A stretch of 63,503 nt of DNA from positions 1 to 63,503 of the forward strand of contig JAFGHU010000052.1 in assembly GCA_016929955.1 (NCBI GenBank). Reading direction: 5' to 3'. The stretch comes from Bacteroidales bacterium (GTDB taxonomy: Bacteria > Bacteroidota > Bacteroidia > Bacteroidales > UBA12170). Made by a program: the position numbers and the translations under genes. The notes under the pieces were generated by a model. That model did not search any database. It was not told where the DNA came from and saw only the letters and a program-made list of their open reading frames with translations. Shown here one piece after another: positions 1-9,258 of this stretch; position 1 is the stretch's first letter; each line of letters starts with the position of its first letter.

Positions 1-1594
1 CCGATTTAAAACTATAATCGTTCAGGTTATTATCTTCGTGTACAGGACGAGAAATTGCACCTTGACTTCCCGATCGGCCAACAAAAGTTCCGCTGGTAGA
101 CCGATCGCGAACACTAAAATAATTTGAGTAGCTGATTAAAGTATTCATATAGAACCGAGGCGAAAATCGTCGCGACCATTTGAAAGATGTTCCTGTATTT
201 CCCCAGTTGGTAAGGTCTTTGGTTTCGATATCAAGACTTACACCACTAAATCTGGATTTCGATTGCGGTATTATCGAATTATCTAAATTGTCTTCTCCAT
301 TATAAATACTCAGAGAAAGAACATCTTTATCGCTGGGACGAAAGGTGAAACGCGCATTTAGGTCGTAAAAATAAGACGAAGTTTCTTGTGTTGGAGAAGC
401 ACCTCCACGACCAAATGAAGTCGTTTCATTTTCACTAACAAATTGATCAAATATTTTATCGTAAATCGGGCTTGCCCAACTTCTCCTGATTGCAATTAAT
501 CCTGACGCTTTATCGCCGATTGGCATTTCTGCAAAGGCATTCATCGACATTAAACTTAAATCGCCGGAAAGATTAAATTTCTTTTGATCGCCTTCTTTGC
601 CTGTTATCTCGGCTACACCTGAAAGTCGCCCGCCATATTTAGCATCAAATCCGCCCTTATAAAGTTGCACATCTTTAATGGCATTGCTATTGAATGCACT
701 AAAAAAACCAAACAAATGCTCCACATTATAAACGGTAAAACCATCGTATAAAACTAAAACCTGATCGGGTGTGCCTCCCCTAACATATAAACCCGATGAG
801 TTTTCGTTGGCGGCACTAATGCCGGGCATAAGTTGTAAAGAGCGCAAAATGTCTTTTTCGCCGAGATTTGGCAAAGTAACCAATTTTAACGGCGACATTT
901 TGATCATACCTACCTGATTACCACTAACTTGCAGTATATCCTGAAATTCTCCTGTAACAACAACTTCGTTTAAATCGAAAGTTGTAGGAACCAATTCCAC
1001 AATTAAGTTATCGATATTTGTTTCAGGTGTTAAATAAATCAGCCTTTCCTGATAACCAATATAACTAAACTTGAGCGTAACGGTATCGGATGGAATCTTC
1101 ATCAAACTAAAATAGCCATCAACATTACAAACTGTTCCCAGATTAGTTCCTTGAACAATCAAACTTACAAAGGGTAAGGACTCTTTGGCATTTTTATCGA
1201 CCACCTTTCCCTGAAGCGTAAAATCCTTTTTAACAGGAGGCCCCGAATAGCTATTTTTTGCAGATAAAAGTTCGGTTTCAGGATCAAACCAACGATCTAC
1301 AATAAGTATGGTATTTTCTTTATCACGATAAAACTTCATTTTGTTTTTGGCGCAAATCTGATTGAGAAACAGATCTAAAGGTTTATTGTAAAGCTGTTGA
1401 TTGTATTTTATTTTACTGAAAAGAAGCGTGTCGTAAGCAAAAGTAATGGTATGTTCTTCACTCAAATCTTTTAATACATCATGTAAATTGCAACATAACC
1501 AGCCATCCACTTTTATTTCGGACAGATTTTGGCTCATCGCATTAAAAAAAAGAAAATTACCCAGGAAGAGTAAACTGAATTTGATTTTAGTCAT
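1..1594 (-). CDS. TonB-dependent receptor with STN and carboxypeptidase-regulatory domains (partial, C-terminus off the left edge)
   Basis: About 531 codons read leftward from an ATG at 1594 with no stop before the window edge. Residues 1-21 form a signal peptide. Residues about 30-100 resemble an STN domain, about 124-205 a carboxypeptidase D regulatory-like domain (GKVVDKNAKESLPFVSL, then a Y-I-G-Y strand), and about 210-330 the TonB plug (NEVVVTGEF, LQLMPGI, GLYVRGGTPDQVLVLYDG). The start of the outer-membrane beta barrel follows. The family imports large substrates such as polysaccharide or metal complexes using TonB energy. STN receptors are often paired with an ECF sigma factor and FecR, but the gene upstream (to the right) is an unrelated phosphoglycerol transferase, so no such pair is visible. 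The substrate cannot be told from sequence. The missing part is most of the barrel. Confidence 0.9.
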   Translation of the reverse strand, partial: MTKIKFSLLFLGNFLFFNAMSQNLSEIKVDGWLCCNLHDVLKDLSEEHTITFAYDTLLFSKIKYNQQLYNKPLDLFLNQICAKNKMKFYRDKENTILIVDRWFDPETELLSAKNSYSGPPVKKDFTLQGKVVDKNAKESLPFVSLIVQGTNLGTVCNVDGYFSLMKIPSDTVTLKFSYIGYQERLIYLTPETNIDNLIVELVPTTFDLNEVVVTGEFQDILQVSGNQVGMIKMSPLKLVTLPNLGEKDILRSLQLMPGISAANENSSGLYVRGGTPDQVLVLYDGFTVYNVEHLFGFFSAFNSNAIKDVQLYKGGFDAKYGGRLSGVAEITGKEGDQKKFNLSGDLSLMSMNAFAEMPIGDKASGLIAIRRSWASPIYDKIFDQFVSENETTSFGRGGASPTQETSSYFYDLNARFTFRPSDKDVLSLSIYNGEDNLDNSIIPQSKSRFSGVSLDIETKDLTNWGNTGTSFKWSRRFSPRFYMNTLISYSNYFSVRDRSTSGTFVGRSGSQGAISRPVHEDNNLNDYSFKS

Positions 1595-1835
1595 CGTTTT
1601 ATTTATAGATTAGATATTAATTTTCCACTTAAATACTTTTTAATAAAATCTGGTTGACTAATTAAATGGCTGTAGTTCAGTATACTAGTTTAAGCAAGGA
1701 TTCGAATAAATAGACAATCGCTGCGTAAGCTTGGCAAATTAGACCAATAGAACCTTTAAAGGTTTAATCCCAAATAAAAAAATATTCACTTTGCGGAATA
1801 TTTAACGCGGAATGATCAATATCCTTCAAAAAAAT

Positions 1836-1843
1836 TAATTTTG
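1836..1843 (+). promoter_or_regulatory. -7 box for the phosphoglycerol transferase operon
   Basis: TAATTTTG matches TAnnTTTG and ends 18 nt before the ATG at 1862. No TTG is present at the expected -33 distance, so support is the -7 element and its position only. Confidence 0.4.
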
Positions 1844-1861
1844 TAAAAATTCACCTAAATA

Positions 1862-3748
1862 ATGCAAAACAAGACTTTCAAAGGAAATCCTTACGCCGTA
1901 CTTCTCTATCGCTTAGGTGTTATTCTTATTATCCTTAGTTTATCCAGAATTTGTCTTTATTTTTTTAATACCGGTTATTTTAATGAGCTTACGCCCAAAG
2001 AATTATTTACGATTTATATTTTAGGATTTCGATTTGATATAGCTGCATTAATGATGCTCAATGCGCCATTGATCTTATTTAGCACACAGCCTTTTCGATT
2101 TAAGCATAAAGCGAAACTAAACAGCATTGTGTTATATATAACATTGGTTTTTAATGGTATAGCTATACTATTTAATCTTATCGATATTACTTATTTTCGC
2201 TTTACACTTCGACGAAGTTCTTATGATCTCTTTCTGTTTTTAGATACCAACGTGGGTTTATTCGATATTTTCAAGGCTTTAATTTTAGATTATTGGTACC
2301 TGATTCTTATGGCTGCATTTTTTATCTATAGTATGGTTTATGCAACTTTAAAAATCAAAGAGAAGAACGATAATACCAAACAAAGCATTTTTCAATTGAT
2401 TTACAAAAGCCTGATTTTTTTATTTGCTATTGGGATAAGCATACTGGGGATTCGGGGAGGGACACAATTAAAACCGCTCAATTTAATTGATGCCGGTAAA
2501 ATGGTAAGCAGCAACGAAGTGCCTTTGGTTTTAAACACTCCTTTTAGCATATTGGTTACTATCGGAAAACAAAAACTGGAAACAAAAACCTGGTTTACAC
2601 AAGAAGAATCTGAGAAACGCTATAATACGATTCATCAATACCATAAAAAAGCTGAAAAGAGCACAAAAAAGAATGTAGTTGTATTAATATTGGAAAGCTT
2701 TTCGACGAATAAAATAGGCTATTTTAATTCCTCACAAGTGAGTTTAACACCATTTTTAGACAGTCTGCTTGCCAAATCGCTTACTTTTGATGGAATTTCG
2801 AATGGAAAAAAAAGCATTGAAGGCATTCCGGCAATTTTATCCAGTATACCAAGCCTAATGCGACAGCCTTTTTTAACTTCGCCTTATTCCACAAATCAAT
2901 TCAGTAGTTTAGCTGAGCTATTAAAAAAGGAAGGATACTACAGTGCCTTTTTTCATGGTGGAAAAAATGGAACGATGAACTTTGACAGTTATGCGGCAAA
3001 CGCGGGATTTGAATCTTATTTTGGTTTAAATGAATACCATAACCTTAGCGATTATGACGGAAGTTGGGGCATTTGGGATCATCAATTTTATCCTTTCTTT
3101 AAAGCGCAACTCGACCAGTTTAAAGAACCTTTCATCGCGGCCTTTTTCAGTTTATCATCGCACCATCCCTATTCCATCCCTCAAGACTATAAAACGCTTT
3201 TTTCAGCATCAGAAAATCCTCTTGATAATTGTATAAGCTATTCTGATTTTGCCTTATCCCAATTTTTCGAATCTGCACAAAAAGAAGACTGGTATACGCA
3301 TACACTTTTTGTTTTAAGCGCCGACCACACTGCCGAACTGCCCAATACAGCCGACTCAAGCAATCTGATACATTTCGAAATACCTATTGCATTTTTTGCT
3401 CCAAACGACAGCGTCTTATTAAAGAGCAGCCATCGTAAAACGATTCAGCAAATTGATATTATGCCAAGCGTTTTGGATTATCTGAACTACAACAAGCCCT
3501 TTTTTGCTTTTGGAAATTCTGTTTTCGACATGGCAGCACCCGATTTTGCGCTTTATTATTTAAACGAAGTTTATCACGGTATCACTTCTGATGCTATTAT
3601 TGAATTTGATGGGGAAACTTTTCGTTCTAAATCCAGAGCAAACAGCACACAAAATATGAACAATAAAAAGCTTCAGCTTGTCGAAGATCAAATGAAAGCA
3701 TTTATTCAGATTTATACCGATCGTATGAATACTAACAAAATAAAGTGA
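1862..3748 (+). CDS. LTA synthase family / phosphoglycerol transferase-like membrane sulfatase-fold protein
   Basis: This 628-residue protein has about five hydrophobic segments in residues 13-200, then a periplasmic alkaline-phosphatase/sulfatase domain. Visible metal-site motifs are VVLILESFS (E278), GKKSIEGIPAI (S318, in the place of the Thr nucleophile of LtaS) and SADHTAEL near residue 490. Family members transfer phosphoglycerol or phosphoethanolamine from phospholipids onto polyglycerol, glucans or lipid A. The acceptor cannot be told here. A Gram-negative organism makes lipoteichoic acid unlikely, so an MdoB-like or lipid-headgroup role is more plausible. The gene leads an operon with a diacylglycerol kinase 10 nt downstream, which suggests diacylglycerol is a by-product. 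Confidence 0.85.
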   Translation: MQNKTFKGNPYAVLLYRLGVILIILSLSRICLYFFNTGYFNELTPKELFTIYILGFRFDIAALMMLNAPLILFSTQPFRFKHKAKLNSIVLYITLVFNGIAILFNLIDITYFRFTLRRSSYDLFLFLDTNVGLFDIFKALILDYWYLILMAAFFIYSMVYATLKIKEKNDNTKQSIFQLIYKSLIFLFAIGISILGIRGGTQLKPLNLIDAGKMVSSNEVPLVLNTPFSILVTIGKQKLETKTWFTQEESEKRYNTIHQYHKKAEKSTKKNVVVLILESFSTNKIGYFNSSQVSLTPFLDSLLAKSLTFDGISNGKKSIEGIPAILSSIPSLMRQPFLTSPYSTNQFSSLAELLKKEGYYSAFFHGGKNGTMNFDSYAANAGFESYFGLNEYHNLSDYDGSWGIWDHQFYPFFKAQLDQFKEPFIAAFFSLSSHHPYSIPQDYKTLFSASENPLDNCISYSDFALSQFFESAQKEDWYTHTLFVLSADHTAELPNTADSSNLIHFEIPIAFFAPNDSVLLKSSHRKTIQQIDIMPSVLDYLNYNKPFFAFGNSVFDMAAPDFALYYLNEVYHGITSDAIIEFDGETFRSKSRANSTQNMNNKKLQLVEDQMKAFIQIYTDRMNTNKIK

Positions 3749-3758
3749 GTAAGTAAGT

Positions 3759-4628
3759 ATGAAAAAAATTCGCGTCATTATCAATCCAATAAGCGGCTCA
3801 GGCAGACAAAAAAAAGCGGAATATAGCATTCGGAAACACCTGAACGCACAATTCTTCGAAAGTGAGATTTTGTATTCCGAATATGCCGGACATCTTTCTG
3901 TACTTGCGCAAGAGGCCGCCAACAAAAACTATGACGCTGTAGTTGTGGTTGGAGGTGACGGATCGGTAAATGAAGCCACACAAGCACTTACCGGAACAAA
4001 AACAGCACTTGGAATCATTCCAATAGGATCGGGAAATGGCCTGGCGCGGTTTTTAAAAATTCCGATGAATAGTACAAAAGCCGTGCACCGCATTAATCTT
4101 TTTGAACGAAAACAAATCGATACAGCCGATATCAATGCACATAAATTTGTTAATCTTGCCGGTGTTGGATTTGATGCTCATGTCGCCAAACAATTTGAGC
4201 TTTCTCATCAGCGGGGATTCCGAAATTATGCCAAAATAAGCCTGCGCGAATTTTTTAAATACCGCGAACAAGACTATACAATCAGCTTGGATGGTAAACT
4301 GATAAATACCAAAGCTTTTATGATTGTTTTTGCCAACTCCAATCAGTTCGGGAATAATTTTGTAATTGCTCCTCAGGCAAAAATCGACGATGCCATGCTC
4401 GATGTTTGCATCATCAAAAAACCAAAATTGTATCAAATCCCAATTGTTTTGCTTAAAATTATGCGTAAAAAAGTGCACACTTCACATTTAGTTATAATTC
4501 ACAAAGCCAGCGAAATTAGTATTGATTTGCACAAAACCACCATCGTAAATAAAGATGGTGAAGCCCTTGAGCAAGACAAACAATTACGGATCAAAGTAAA
4601 TCCTTTATCTTTGTCGGTGATTATTTAA
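3759..4628 (+). CDS. Diacylglycerol kinase family lipid kinase (DagK/YegS type)
   Basis: The 289-residue product has the DAGK catalytic fold. An N-terminal phosphate-binding start (VIINPISGSGR, residues 5-15) is followed by the nucleotide motif VVVGGDGSVNEA (about 62-73) and IGSGNGLARFLKIP (about 87-100). The C-terminal half carries the NKDGE stretch (about 267-271) typical of this family. It should phosphorylate diacylglycerol or a similar lipid with ATP at the inner membrane. It starts 10 nt after the phosphoglycerol transferase and is 11 nt before the SUI1 gene, so the three are probably co-transcribed. The exact lipid substrate (diacylglycerol, sphingoid base or other) is not decided by the sequence. 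The length is normal for soluble DagK-type enzymes. Confidence 0.88.
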   Translation: MKKIRVIINPISGSGRQKKAEYSIRKHLNAQFFESEILYSEYAGHLSVLAQEAANKNYDAVVVVGGDGSVNEATQALTGTKTALGIIPIGSGNGLARFLKIPMNSTKAVHRINLFERKQIDTADINAHKFVNLAGVGFDAHVAKQFELSHQRGFRNYAKISLREFFKYREQDYTISLDGKLINTKAFMIVFANSNQFGNNFVIAPQAKIDDAMLDVCIIKKPKLYQIPIVLLKIMRKKVHTSHLVIIHKASEISIDLHKTTIVNKDGEALEQDKQLRIKVNPLSLSVII

Positions 4629-4639
4629 GTCCTAAACCT

Positions 4640-4987
4640 ATGTCGAAAAAGAAGAAAAATAAAGCGATAATTGGAGATATTATGTATTCTACCAATCCGG
4701 ATTTTGAATACGAATTTGAGCAGGAAACAGAAACTTTAGCTCCGGCCGATCAAGATTTGCGCATTTGGCTCGATCGCAAACATAGAGGCGGAAAACAAGC
4801 TACTTTGATAAAAGGGTTTATCGGTAGCGATGCCGATTTGAAAGATTTGGCCAAAATCTTAAAAACAAAATGCGGTGTTGGAGGTTCATCAAAAGATGGG
4901 GAAATAATTATTCAGGGCGATTTTAGAGATAAAGCACTCGATATTTTAAAAGGACTGGGATATAAGGCCAAAAAAGCCGGGGCATAA
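4640..4987 (+). CDS. SUI1/YciH-family translation initiation factor
   Basis: This 115-residue protein has the eIF1/SUI1 fold in its C-terminal two thirds. RKHRGGKQATLIKGF (about 46-60) begins the domain and CGVGGSSKDGEIIIQGD (about 81-97) is the signature loop, where basic and glycine residues contact the ribosome in the homologous YciH and eIF1. The N-terminal 40 residues are lysine-rich and then acidic. In bacteria YciH-type proteins may affect start-codon discrimination or stress translation; this is family knowledge, not shown here. It is the last gene of the operon, followed at once by an inverted repeat. Confidence 0.88.
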   Translation: MSKKKKNKAIIGDIMYSTNPDFEYEFEQETETLAPADQDLRIWLDRKHRGGKQATLIKGFIGSDADLKDLAKILKTKCGVGGSSKDGEIIIQGDFRDKALDILKGLGYKAKKAGA

Positions 4988-4988
4988 A

Positions 4989-5020
4989 AAAACCTGCTCG
5001 AAAAACATGGAACAGGTTTT
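4989..5020. terminator. Bidirectional hairpin between convergent genes
   Basis: AAAACCTG (4989-4996) pairs with CAGGTTTT (5013-5020) around a 16-nt loop. It lies 1 nt past the SUI1 stop and before the end of the convergent DUF2795 gene. The A run on the left and TTTT on the right suit termination in both directions. Confidence 0.55.
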
Positions 5021-5042
5021 AAACTTTTTCTAAATCCTTTAT

Positions 5043-5264
5043 TTAGTATTCATCTTCGTTAAAGAAGAAATCTTCTTTTGTTGGGTAATCAGGCCATAAA
5101 TCTTCAATACGTTCATAAGCTTCGCCCTCATCTTCAATCTCTGCCAAGTTTTCTGCCACTTCTTGTGGTGCTCCAGAACGGATACAAAAATCAATTAATT
5201 CTTCTTTAGTAGCTGGCCAAGGGGCATCTTCCAACTTTGAGGCTAATTCTAAGGTCCAATACAT
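5043..5264 (-). CDS. DUF2795 domain-containing small acidic protein
   Basis: A 73-residue protein beginning MYWTLELASKLEDAPWPATK. The motif ELIDFCIRSGAPQEVAENL and an acidic tail ending in FFFNEDEY are typical of a conserved Bacteroidetes protein with a DUF2795 helix-turn-helix-like domain; its function is unknown. The reading frame stays open to 5309, but I chose the ATG at 5264 because family members begin at this Met and the promoter box (5290-5297) lies inside the longer version. The protein is small, strongly acidic and has no signal peptide, so it should be cytoplasmic. Confidence 0.85.
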   Translation of the reverse strand: MYWTLELASKLEDAPWPATKEELIDFCIRSGAPQEVAENLAEIEDEGEAYERIEDLWPDYPTKEDFFFNEDEY

Positions 5265-5289
5265 AGTTATAACAATTTTGTAATTTTTG

Positions 5290-5319
5290 CAAAAATAATT
5301 TTTTTTCACAAAAAAACAA
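5290..5319 (-). promoter_or_regulatory. Promoter of the DUF2795 gene
   Basis: On the minus strand a TTG (5319-5317) is followed after 19 bp by TATTTTTG (5297-5290), 25 nt before the ATG at 5264. Both Bacteroidetes promoter elements are present at proper spacing. Confidence 0.55.
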
Positions 5320-5541
5320 GCCTGTTTTTAAAATCGATTAAAAAAACTATAAACAACTGTTAATAAGTGTTTTACAGGGGTGATCAATCTATTGAATATC
5401 AATTATATAAACACAAAGTGCTTATGAAATTGCCTAAATGGCAATACGAAGCACAAATTACGTATCAAAACACGAATTGTTTATCGAATATATGAACGCA
5501 AAAACTGAATAATTATGCAATCCGATTGATTACAAATGCAA

Positions 5542-5997
5542 TCAATTTTCTTTTAAGATAACGTCGTCGTATTCTATCTCAAAAGCCATTTTATGTTTGG
5601 CTTCCTCTTGAGCAAGACCCAAAAACAAATCTTTAAATCCGGCATCAGGGGTTGTAGAAGCTAATTTCATATACAATCTGTAGGCTGCTTTTTCACGTTT
5701 CATGGCCAAAATCAAGGCATCCTGATAAGTCATAGTATCGGTAACCGCTTGTCTGACCACATAATCGGCCACTTTCATATCCAGAATTTTTTGCTGTTCT
5801 AACTTTAAAACGCCTTCCTTTTTAACTCTGATAAGCTTTTCTTTATGTCCAATCTCTTCAAGAGCATAAAGTTTAAAGGTTTCGCGAATACTTTTATCTT
5901 TACTAGTTTCAGCTAACTCAAAATAGAAATCAGCTGCATTTTGCTCATTTTCAATGGCAAAATCTAAAATTTCATCTACAGTTTGAAAGGCTTTCAT
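5542..5997 (-). CDS. Ferritin-like/rubrerythrin-type diiron protein without a rubredoxin domain
   Basis: This 151-residue four-helix protein has the metal-ligand pattern of the rubrerythrin family: glutamates at 16-18, EEIGH at 47-51, E102 and QEEAKH at 130-135. It ends there and lacks the C-terminal rubredoxin CxxC pairs of classical rubrerythrin. Such proteins bind a diiron centre and are usually tied to peroxide reduction or iron handling in oxygen-exposed anaerobes; which one applies here is not shown. It is a single gene, divergent from gap with a 94-bp gap. The N-terminal MKAF start directly precedes the first conserved helix. Confidence 0.82.
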   Translation of the reverse strand: MKAFQTVDEILDFAIENEQNAADFYFELAETSKDKSIRETFKLYALEEIGHKEKLIRVKKEGVLKLEQQKILDMKVADYVVRQAVTDTMTYQDALILAMKREKAAYRLYMKLASTTPDAGFKDLFLGLAQEEAKHKMAFEIEYDDVILKEN

Positions 5998-6069
5998 TGG
6001 TTCTATATTTATGGGATAAATATAGGGATTTTCAATCGTTCAGGAGCCCCAATAAACGAAAAACCTTTT

Positions 6070-6077
6070 TAACTTTG
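6070..6077 (+). promoter_or_regulatory. -7 box of gap
   Basis: TAACTTTG, 14 nt before the ATG at 6092. A -33 TTG at proper distance is not seen. Confidence 0.45.
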
Positions 6078-6091
6078 CGGAAAAACGAATC

Positions 6092-7105
6092 ATGTCTAAA
6101 ATTCGCCTGGCGATAAATGGTTTTGGCCGCATCGGTCGAGCTACTTTTCGAAACCTCCTTACAAATACCAGTATAGAAGTTATTGCAATCAACGATTTAA
6201 CCGATACGGCTACTTTAGCACATTTGCTAAAATACGATACTGTTCATCGCCTATTAAAAGCAGAAATCAGTTACGACGAACATCATTTAATAGTGAATGC
6301 ACATAAAACCTTGGTTTTAAAAGAAAAAGACCCTGAAAAATTGCCATGGAAAGATTTAAAGATTGATATTGTAATTGAATCGACCGGATTATTTGCCACC
6401 AAAGCAGGCGCCGAAAAGCATTTAAGTGCAGGTGCGCGGAAAGTTATTTTATCTGCGCCGGCCAAAGGTGAAAATAGCGAAGAAATTCCATTTGTTGTTT
6501 TAGGTGTAAACAACGACATTATTGCCAAGGCAGACCGCATTATTTCAAATGCCAGCTGTACCACAAACAATGTTGCGCCTTTAATAAAACTATTGGACGA
6601 TAAGTGGGGCATAGAAAAAGGATTTATTACTACGGTACACAGTTATACAAAAGATCAGAATATTTTGGATGGTCCGCATGCGGATCTTCGTCGTGGGCGA
6701 ACAGCAGCAGAAAACATTGTACCTACAACAACAGGCGCAGCCAAAGCGGTAACACGCATATTTCCGCATTTAGCAAAAAATATTGGAGGCGCTGGCATTC
6801 GTGTTCCTGTGCCTGATGGCTCTTTGACCGATTTAACCTGCACCCTACGAAAACCAGCTTGTGTTTCAGAAATAAATGCCGCGTTTAAAGCTGCTGCCCA
6901 AAACGAATTCAAAGGAATTTTAGAATATACCGAAGATCCTATCGTTTCGAGAGACGTAATCGGCAACACCCATTCAGCTGTTTTTGATGCCAAATTAACG
7001 GCTGTTTTAGGCGATAAAAACAAATTGGTAAAAGTTATTGCCTGGTACGATAATGAAATAGGCTATTCTACGCGCTTGGTTGAACTCGTTGAACTTTTTG
7101 CTTAA
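6092..7105 (+). CDS. gap: Type I glyceraldehyde-3-phosphate dehydrogenase
   Basis: A 337-residue enzyme of normal family length. The Rossmann motif INGFGRIGR lies at 8-16, the active-site ASCTTNN has the catalytic Cys at 156, and H183 sits in TTVHSYT. D35-L36 in INDLTD indicates NAD rather than NADP preference. It converts glyceraldehyde 3-phosphate, NAD and phosphate to 1,3-bisphosphoglycerate in glycolysis, reversibly in gluconeogenesis. It stands alone with its own promoter box. Nothing is truncated. The 170 bp after the stop, up to the fumC terminator, show no feature I recognise. Confidence 0.97.
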   Translation: MSKIRLAINGFGRIGRATFRNLLTNTSIEVIAINDLTDTATLAHLLKYDTVHRLLKAEISYDEHHLIVNAHKTLVLKEKDPEKLPWKDLKIDIVIESTGLFATKAGAEKHLSAGARKVILSAPAKGENSEEIPFVVLGVNNDIIAKADRIISNASCTTNNVAPLIKLLDDKWGIEKGFITTVHSYTKDQNILDGPHADLRRGRTAAENIVPTTTGAAKAVTRIFPHLAKNIGGAGIRVPVPDGSLTDLTCTLRKPACVSEINAAFKAAAQNEFKGILEYTEDPIVSRDVIGNTHSAVFDAKLTAVLGDKNKLVKVIAWYDNEIGYSTRLVELVELFA

Positions 7106-7277
7106 TCATAAAACAGTCCCCTTATTCAAGCATAGTCTTTAATTTATTGTTTGGTGCATTTTGGTGCTTTGTCCAAAAAACTCCTTCTGAAGCGTTTTAA
7201 CGGCTTATTTTTTGCCCCCAAATCACACCAAAATTAACAGTGCAAAAAATTATCCGGCGGATTTCAAAGATTCAAAT

Positions 7278-7311
7278 AAAAAAAACCCACACCAAATTGA
7301 TTTGATGTGGG
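7278..7311 (-). terminator. Rho-independent terminator of fumC
   Basis: CCCACACCAAAT (7286-7297) and ATTTGATGTGGG (7300-7311) form a 12-bp stem with one G-T wobble. Read on the minus strand it is followed by a run of eight T (7285-7278). It begins 25 nt past the fumC stop. Confidence 0.8.
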
Positions 7312-7335
7312 CTTTAATCTTAAACCGCGTATTTA

Positions 7336-8730
7336 CTAACGATGTCCTAACATTTTTCTTGGGTCTACAATTTTCGTAAACTCTTCGTCTGTTAAATAGC
7401 CCAATTCCAAAGTAGCCTCGCGAAGTGTGGTTCCTTCTTTATGCGCTTTCTTAGCGATTTTAGCCGCTGCTTCATAACCGATATGTGTATTTAAAGCGGT
7501 AACCAACATCAGTGAATTATCTAGATTTTCTTTTATAACCGTTTCGTTGGCTTCAATTCCAACAGCGGCATTGTCGTTGAACGAAACACAAGCATCGCCC
7601 AATAAACGAGCGGCTTGCAATAAATTGTAAATCATTACGGGTTTAAATACGTTTAACTGAAAATGGCCTTGCATACCTCCGGCGGTGATGGCGGCGTCAT
7701 TTCCAATAACTTGCGCACAAACCATAGTCAAGGCTTCGTTTTGTGTAGGATTTACTTTGCCGGGCATAATTGAAGAACCGGGCTCATTTTCGGGTAGGCG
7801 AATTTCGCCAATAGAACAACGAGGTCCAGAAGCCAAAACACGAATATTATTGCCGATATGCATCAAGCTTACAGCTAAAGTTTTTAAAGCTCCCGATGTT
7901 TCAACAATAGCATCGTGTGCAGAAAGAGCTTCAAATTTATTTTTTGCCGTAACAAAAGGATATCCCGTTAATTCAGCAATAGTTTGAGCCACTTTACCAT
8001 CATAGCCTTTTGGTGTATTTAATCCTGTTCCCACAGCTGTACCTCCAAGAGCCAGCTCAGCCAAATGAGGAAGCGTATTTTTTAAGGCGATTAAACCATG
8101 ATCGAGTTGCGAAACATATCCGCCAATTTCATCACCTAAAGTCAATGGCGTAGCATCCATCAGGTGTGTACGACCTGTTTTTACAATATCTTTAAATGCT
8201 TCTGCTTTTGCGGCAAGTGTATTACGTAAAAGCTCAACGCCAGGAATCGTAACTTCGACTATCATTTTATACGCAGCAATATGCATAGCTGTTGGAAAAG
8301 TATCATTCGACGATTGCGATTTATTCACATCATCATTGGGATGGATCATCGGTTTACCTTCGCCTAATTTGTTTCCGGCCAAAACATGGGTTCTGTTCGA
8401 AATTACTTCGTTCACATTCATATTCGATTGAGTTCCGGAACCGGTTTGCCAAATAACCAATGGAAATTGATCGAATAATTTACCTTCGATAATTTCGTCG
8501 GCTGCCTGAGCAATCAGGTTTTTCTTTTCGTCAGACAAAACGCCTAATGCATTGTTCGCTAGCGCAGCAGCTTTTTTCAAATATCCAAATGCTTGAACAA
8601 TTTCTCTTGGCATCGATCCTTCTTCACCAATCTTAAAATTCATTTTAGAGCGCTGTGTTTGAGCTCCCCAATATTTATCGGCAGGAACTTCAACATTGCC
8701 CATAGTGTCTTTTTCTATTCTGTATTCCAT
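7336..8730 (-). CDS. fumC: Class II fumarate hydratase
   Basis: The 464-residue product has the normal length of class II fumarase. [16 protein letters not shown] is the fumarase/aspartase signature with its mobile catalytic loop, and [12 protein letters not shown] and [11 protein letters not shown] mark the two other active-site regions. It hydrates fumarate to malate in the TCA cycle without an Fe-S cluster, so it tolerates oxygen. It is transcribed alone, ending in a clear terminator. Aspartase is the closest alternative, but N-terminal and signature details favour FumC. Confidence 0.96.
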   Translation of the reverse strand: MEYRIEKDTMGNVEVPADKYWGAQTQRSKMNFKIGEEGSMPREIVQAFGYLKKAAALANNALGVLSDEKKNLIAQAADEIIEGKLFDQFPLVIWQTGSGTQSNMNVNEVISNRTHVLAGNKLGEGKPMIHPNDDVNKSQSSNDTFPTAMHIAAYKMIVEVTIPGVELLRNTLAAKAEAFKDIVKTGRTHLMDATPLTLGDEIGGYVSQLDHGLIALKNTLPHLAELALGGTAVGTGLNTPKGYDGKVAQTIAELTGYPFVTAKNKFEALSAHDAIVETSGALKTLAVSLMHIGNNIRVLASGPRCSIGEIRLPENEPGSSIMPGKVNPTQNEALTMVCAQVIGNDAAITAGGMQGHFQLNVFKPVMIYNLLQAARLLGDACVSFNDNAAVGIEANETVIKENLDNSLMLVTALNTHIGYEAAAKIAKKAHKEGTTLREATLELGYLTDEEFTKIVDPRKMLGHR

Positions 8731-8789
8731 TGTTTTATGTTTATAGGTTGTTTTAATTATCTATTTTGATTTGTAAAATTCGATGCATA

Positions 8790-9137
8790 TTATTTAAACA
8801 ATGCATCTACATTTTCGGCCGGATCACCAAGAACGGCCTTATTATCTTTGATAATGATCGGTCGCTGAATAAGTTTTGGATGCTCAAGCAAAATGTTTAT
8901 CCACTCCTCATCGCTCAAGGTTTTTCCCTTGTAATTTGTTTTATAAATGGTTTCCTGTTTTCTGATAATCTCCTCGGGTTTCTTTCCTAATTTCTTTAAT
9001 GCTTCGTTTAAACTTGCTTTGGTAAAAGGATCGTCTTTTAAATAAAGCTTTATATTAAAATCTTTGGTAAAGGATTCCAAGGCCTGAAGACCGGCTCTTG
9101 ATTTTTTACATCTGGGGTTGTGGTAAATTGTAATCAT
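8790..9137 (-). CDS. ArsC/Spx-family thioredoxin-fold reductase
   Basis: This 115-residue protein begins MITIYHNPRCKKSRAGL, the ArsC-family active-site loop with Cys10 and an Arg three residues on (CxxSR). Its C-terminal IQRPIIIKDNKAVLGDP is the conserved ArsC/YfgD strand. Members reduce arsenate with glutathione or glutaredoxin, but many single-Cys homologues in Bacteroidetes have no proven substrate. No ars genes are nearby, so an arsenate role is weakly supported. It lies 59 bp upstream of fumC on the same strand. No signal peptide is present. Confidence 0.85.
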   Translation of the reverse strand: MITIYHNPRCKKSRAGLQALESFTKDFNIKLYLKDDPFTKASLNEALKKLGKKPEEIIRKQETIYKTNYKGKTLSDEEWINILLEHPKLIQRPIIIKDNKAVLGDPAENVDALFK

Positions 9138-9258
9138 TGAATTGGGTTTCTTTGATTCTAAGACATCAAAATTAGAAAAATATCAGCTTAAAAAGGCTTA
9201 AAAAAGATAAAATAGATTGGTTTTAGATTAGGAATATGTCAGTTTTTGGTTTTTCTCT

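Noticed and set aside
1661-1740. tRNA-like stretch with GGATTCGAATAAA
   Set aside because: The loop-like sequence is not flanked by matching arms or an acceptor stem; no cloverleaf can be drawn.
3147-3359. Minus-strand 70-codon frame inside the phosphoglycerol transferase gene
   Set aside because: Antisense to conserved codons of a well-recognised enzyme, with no motif or promoter.
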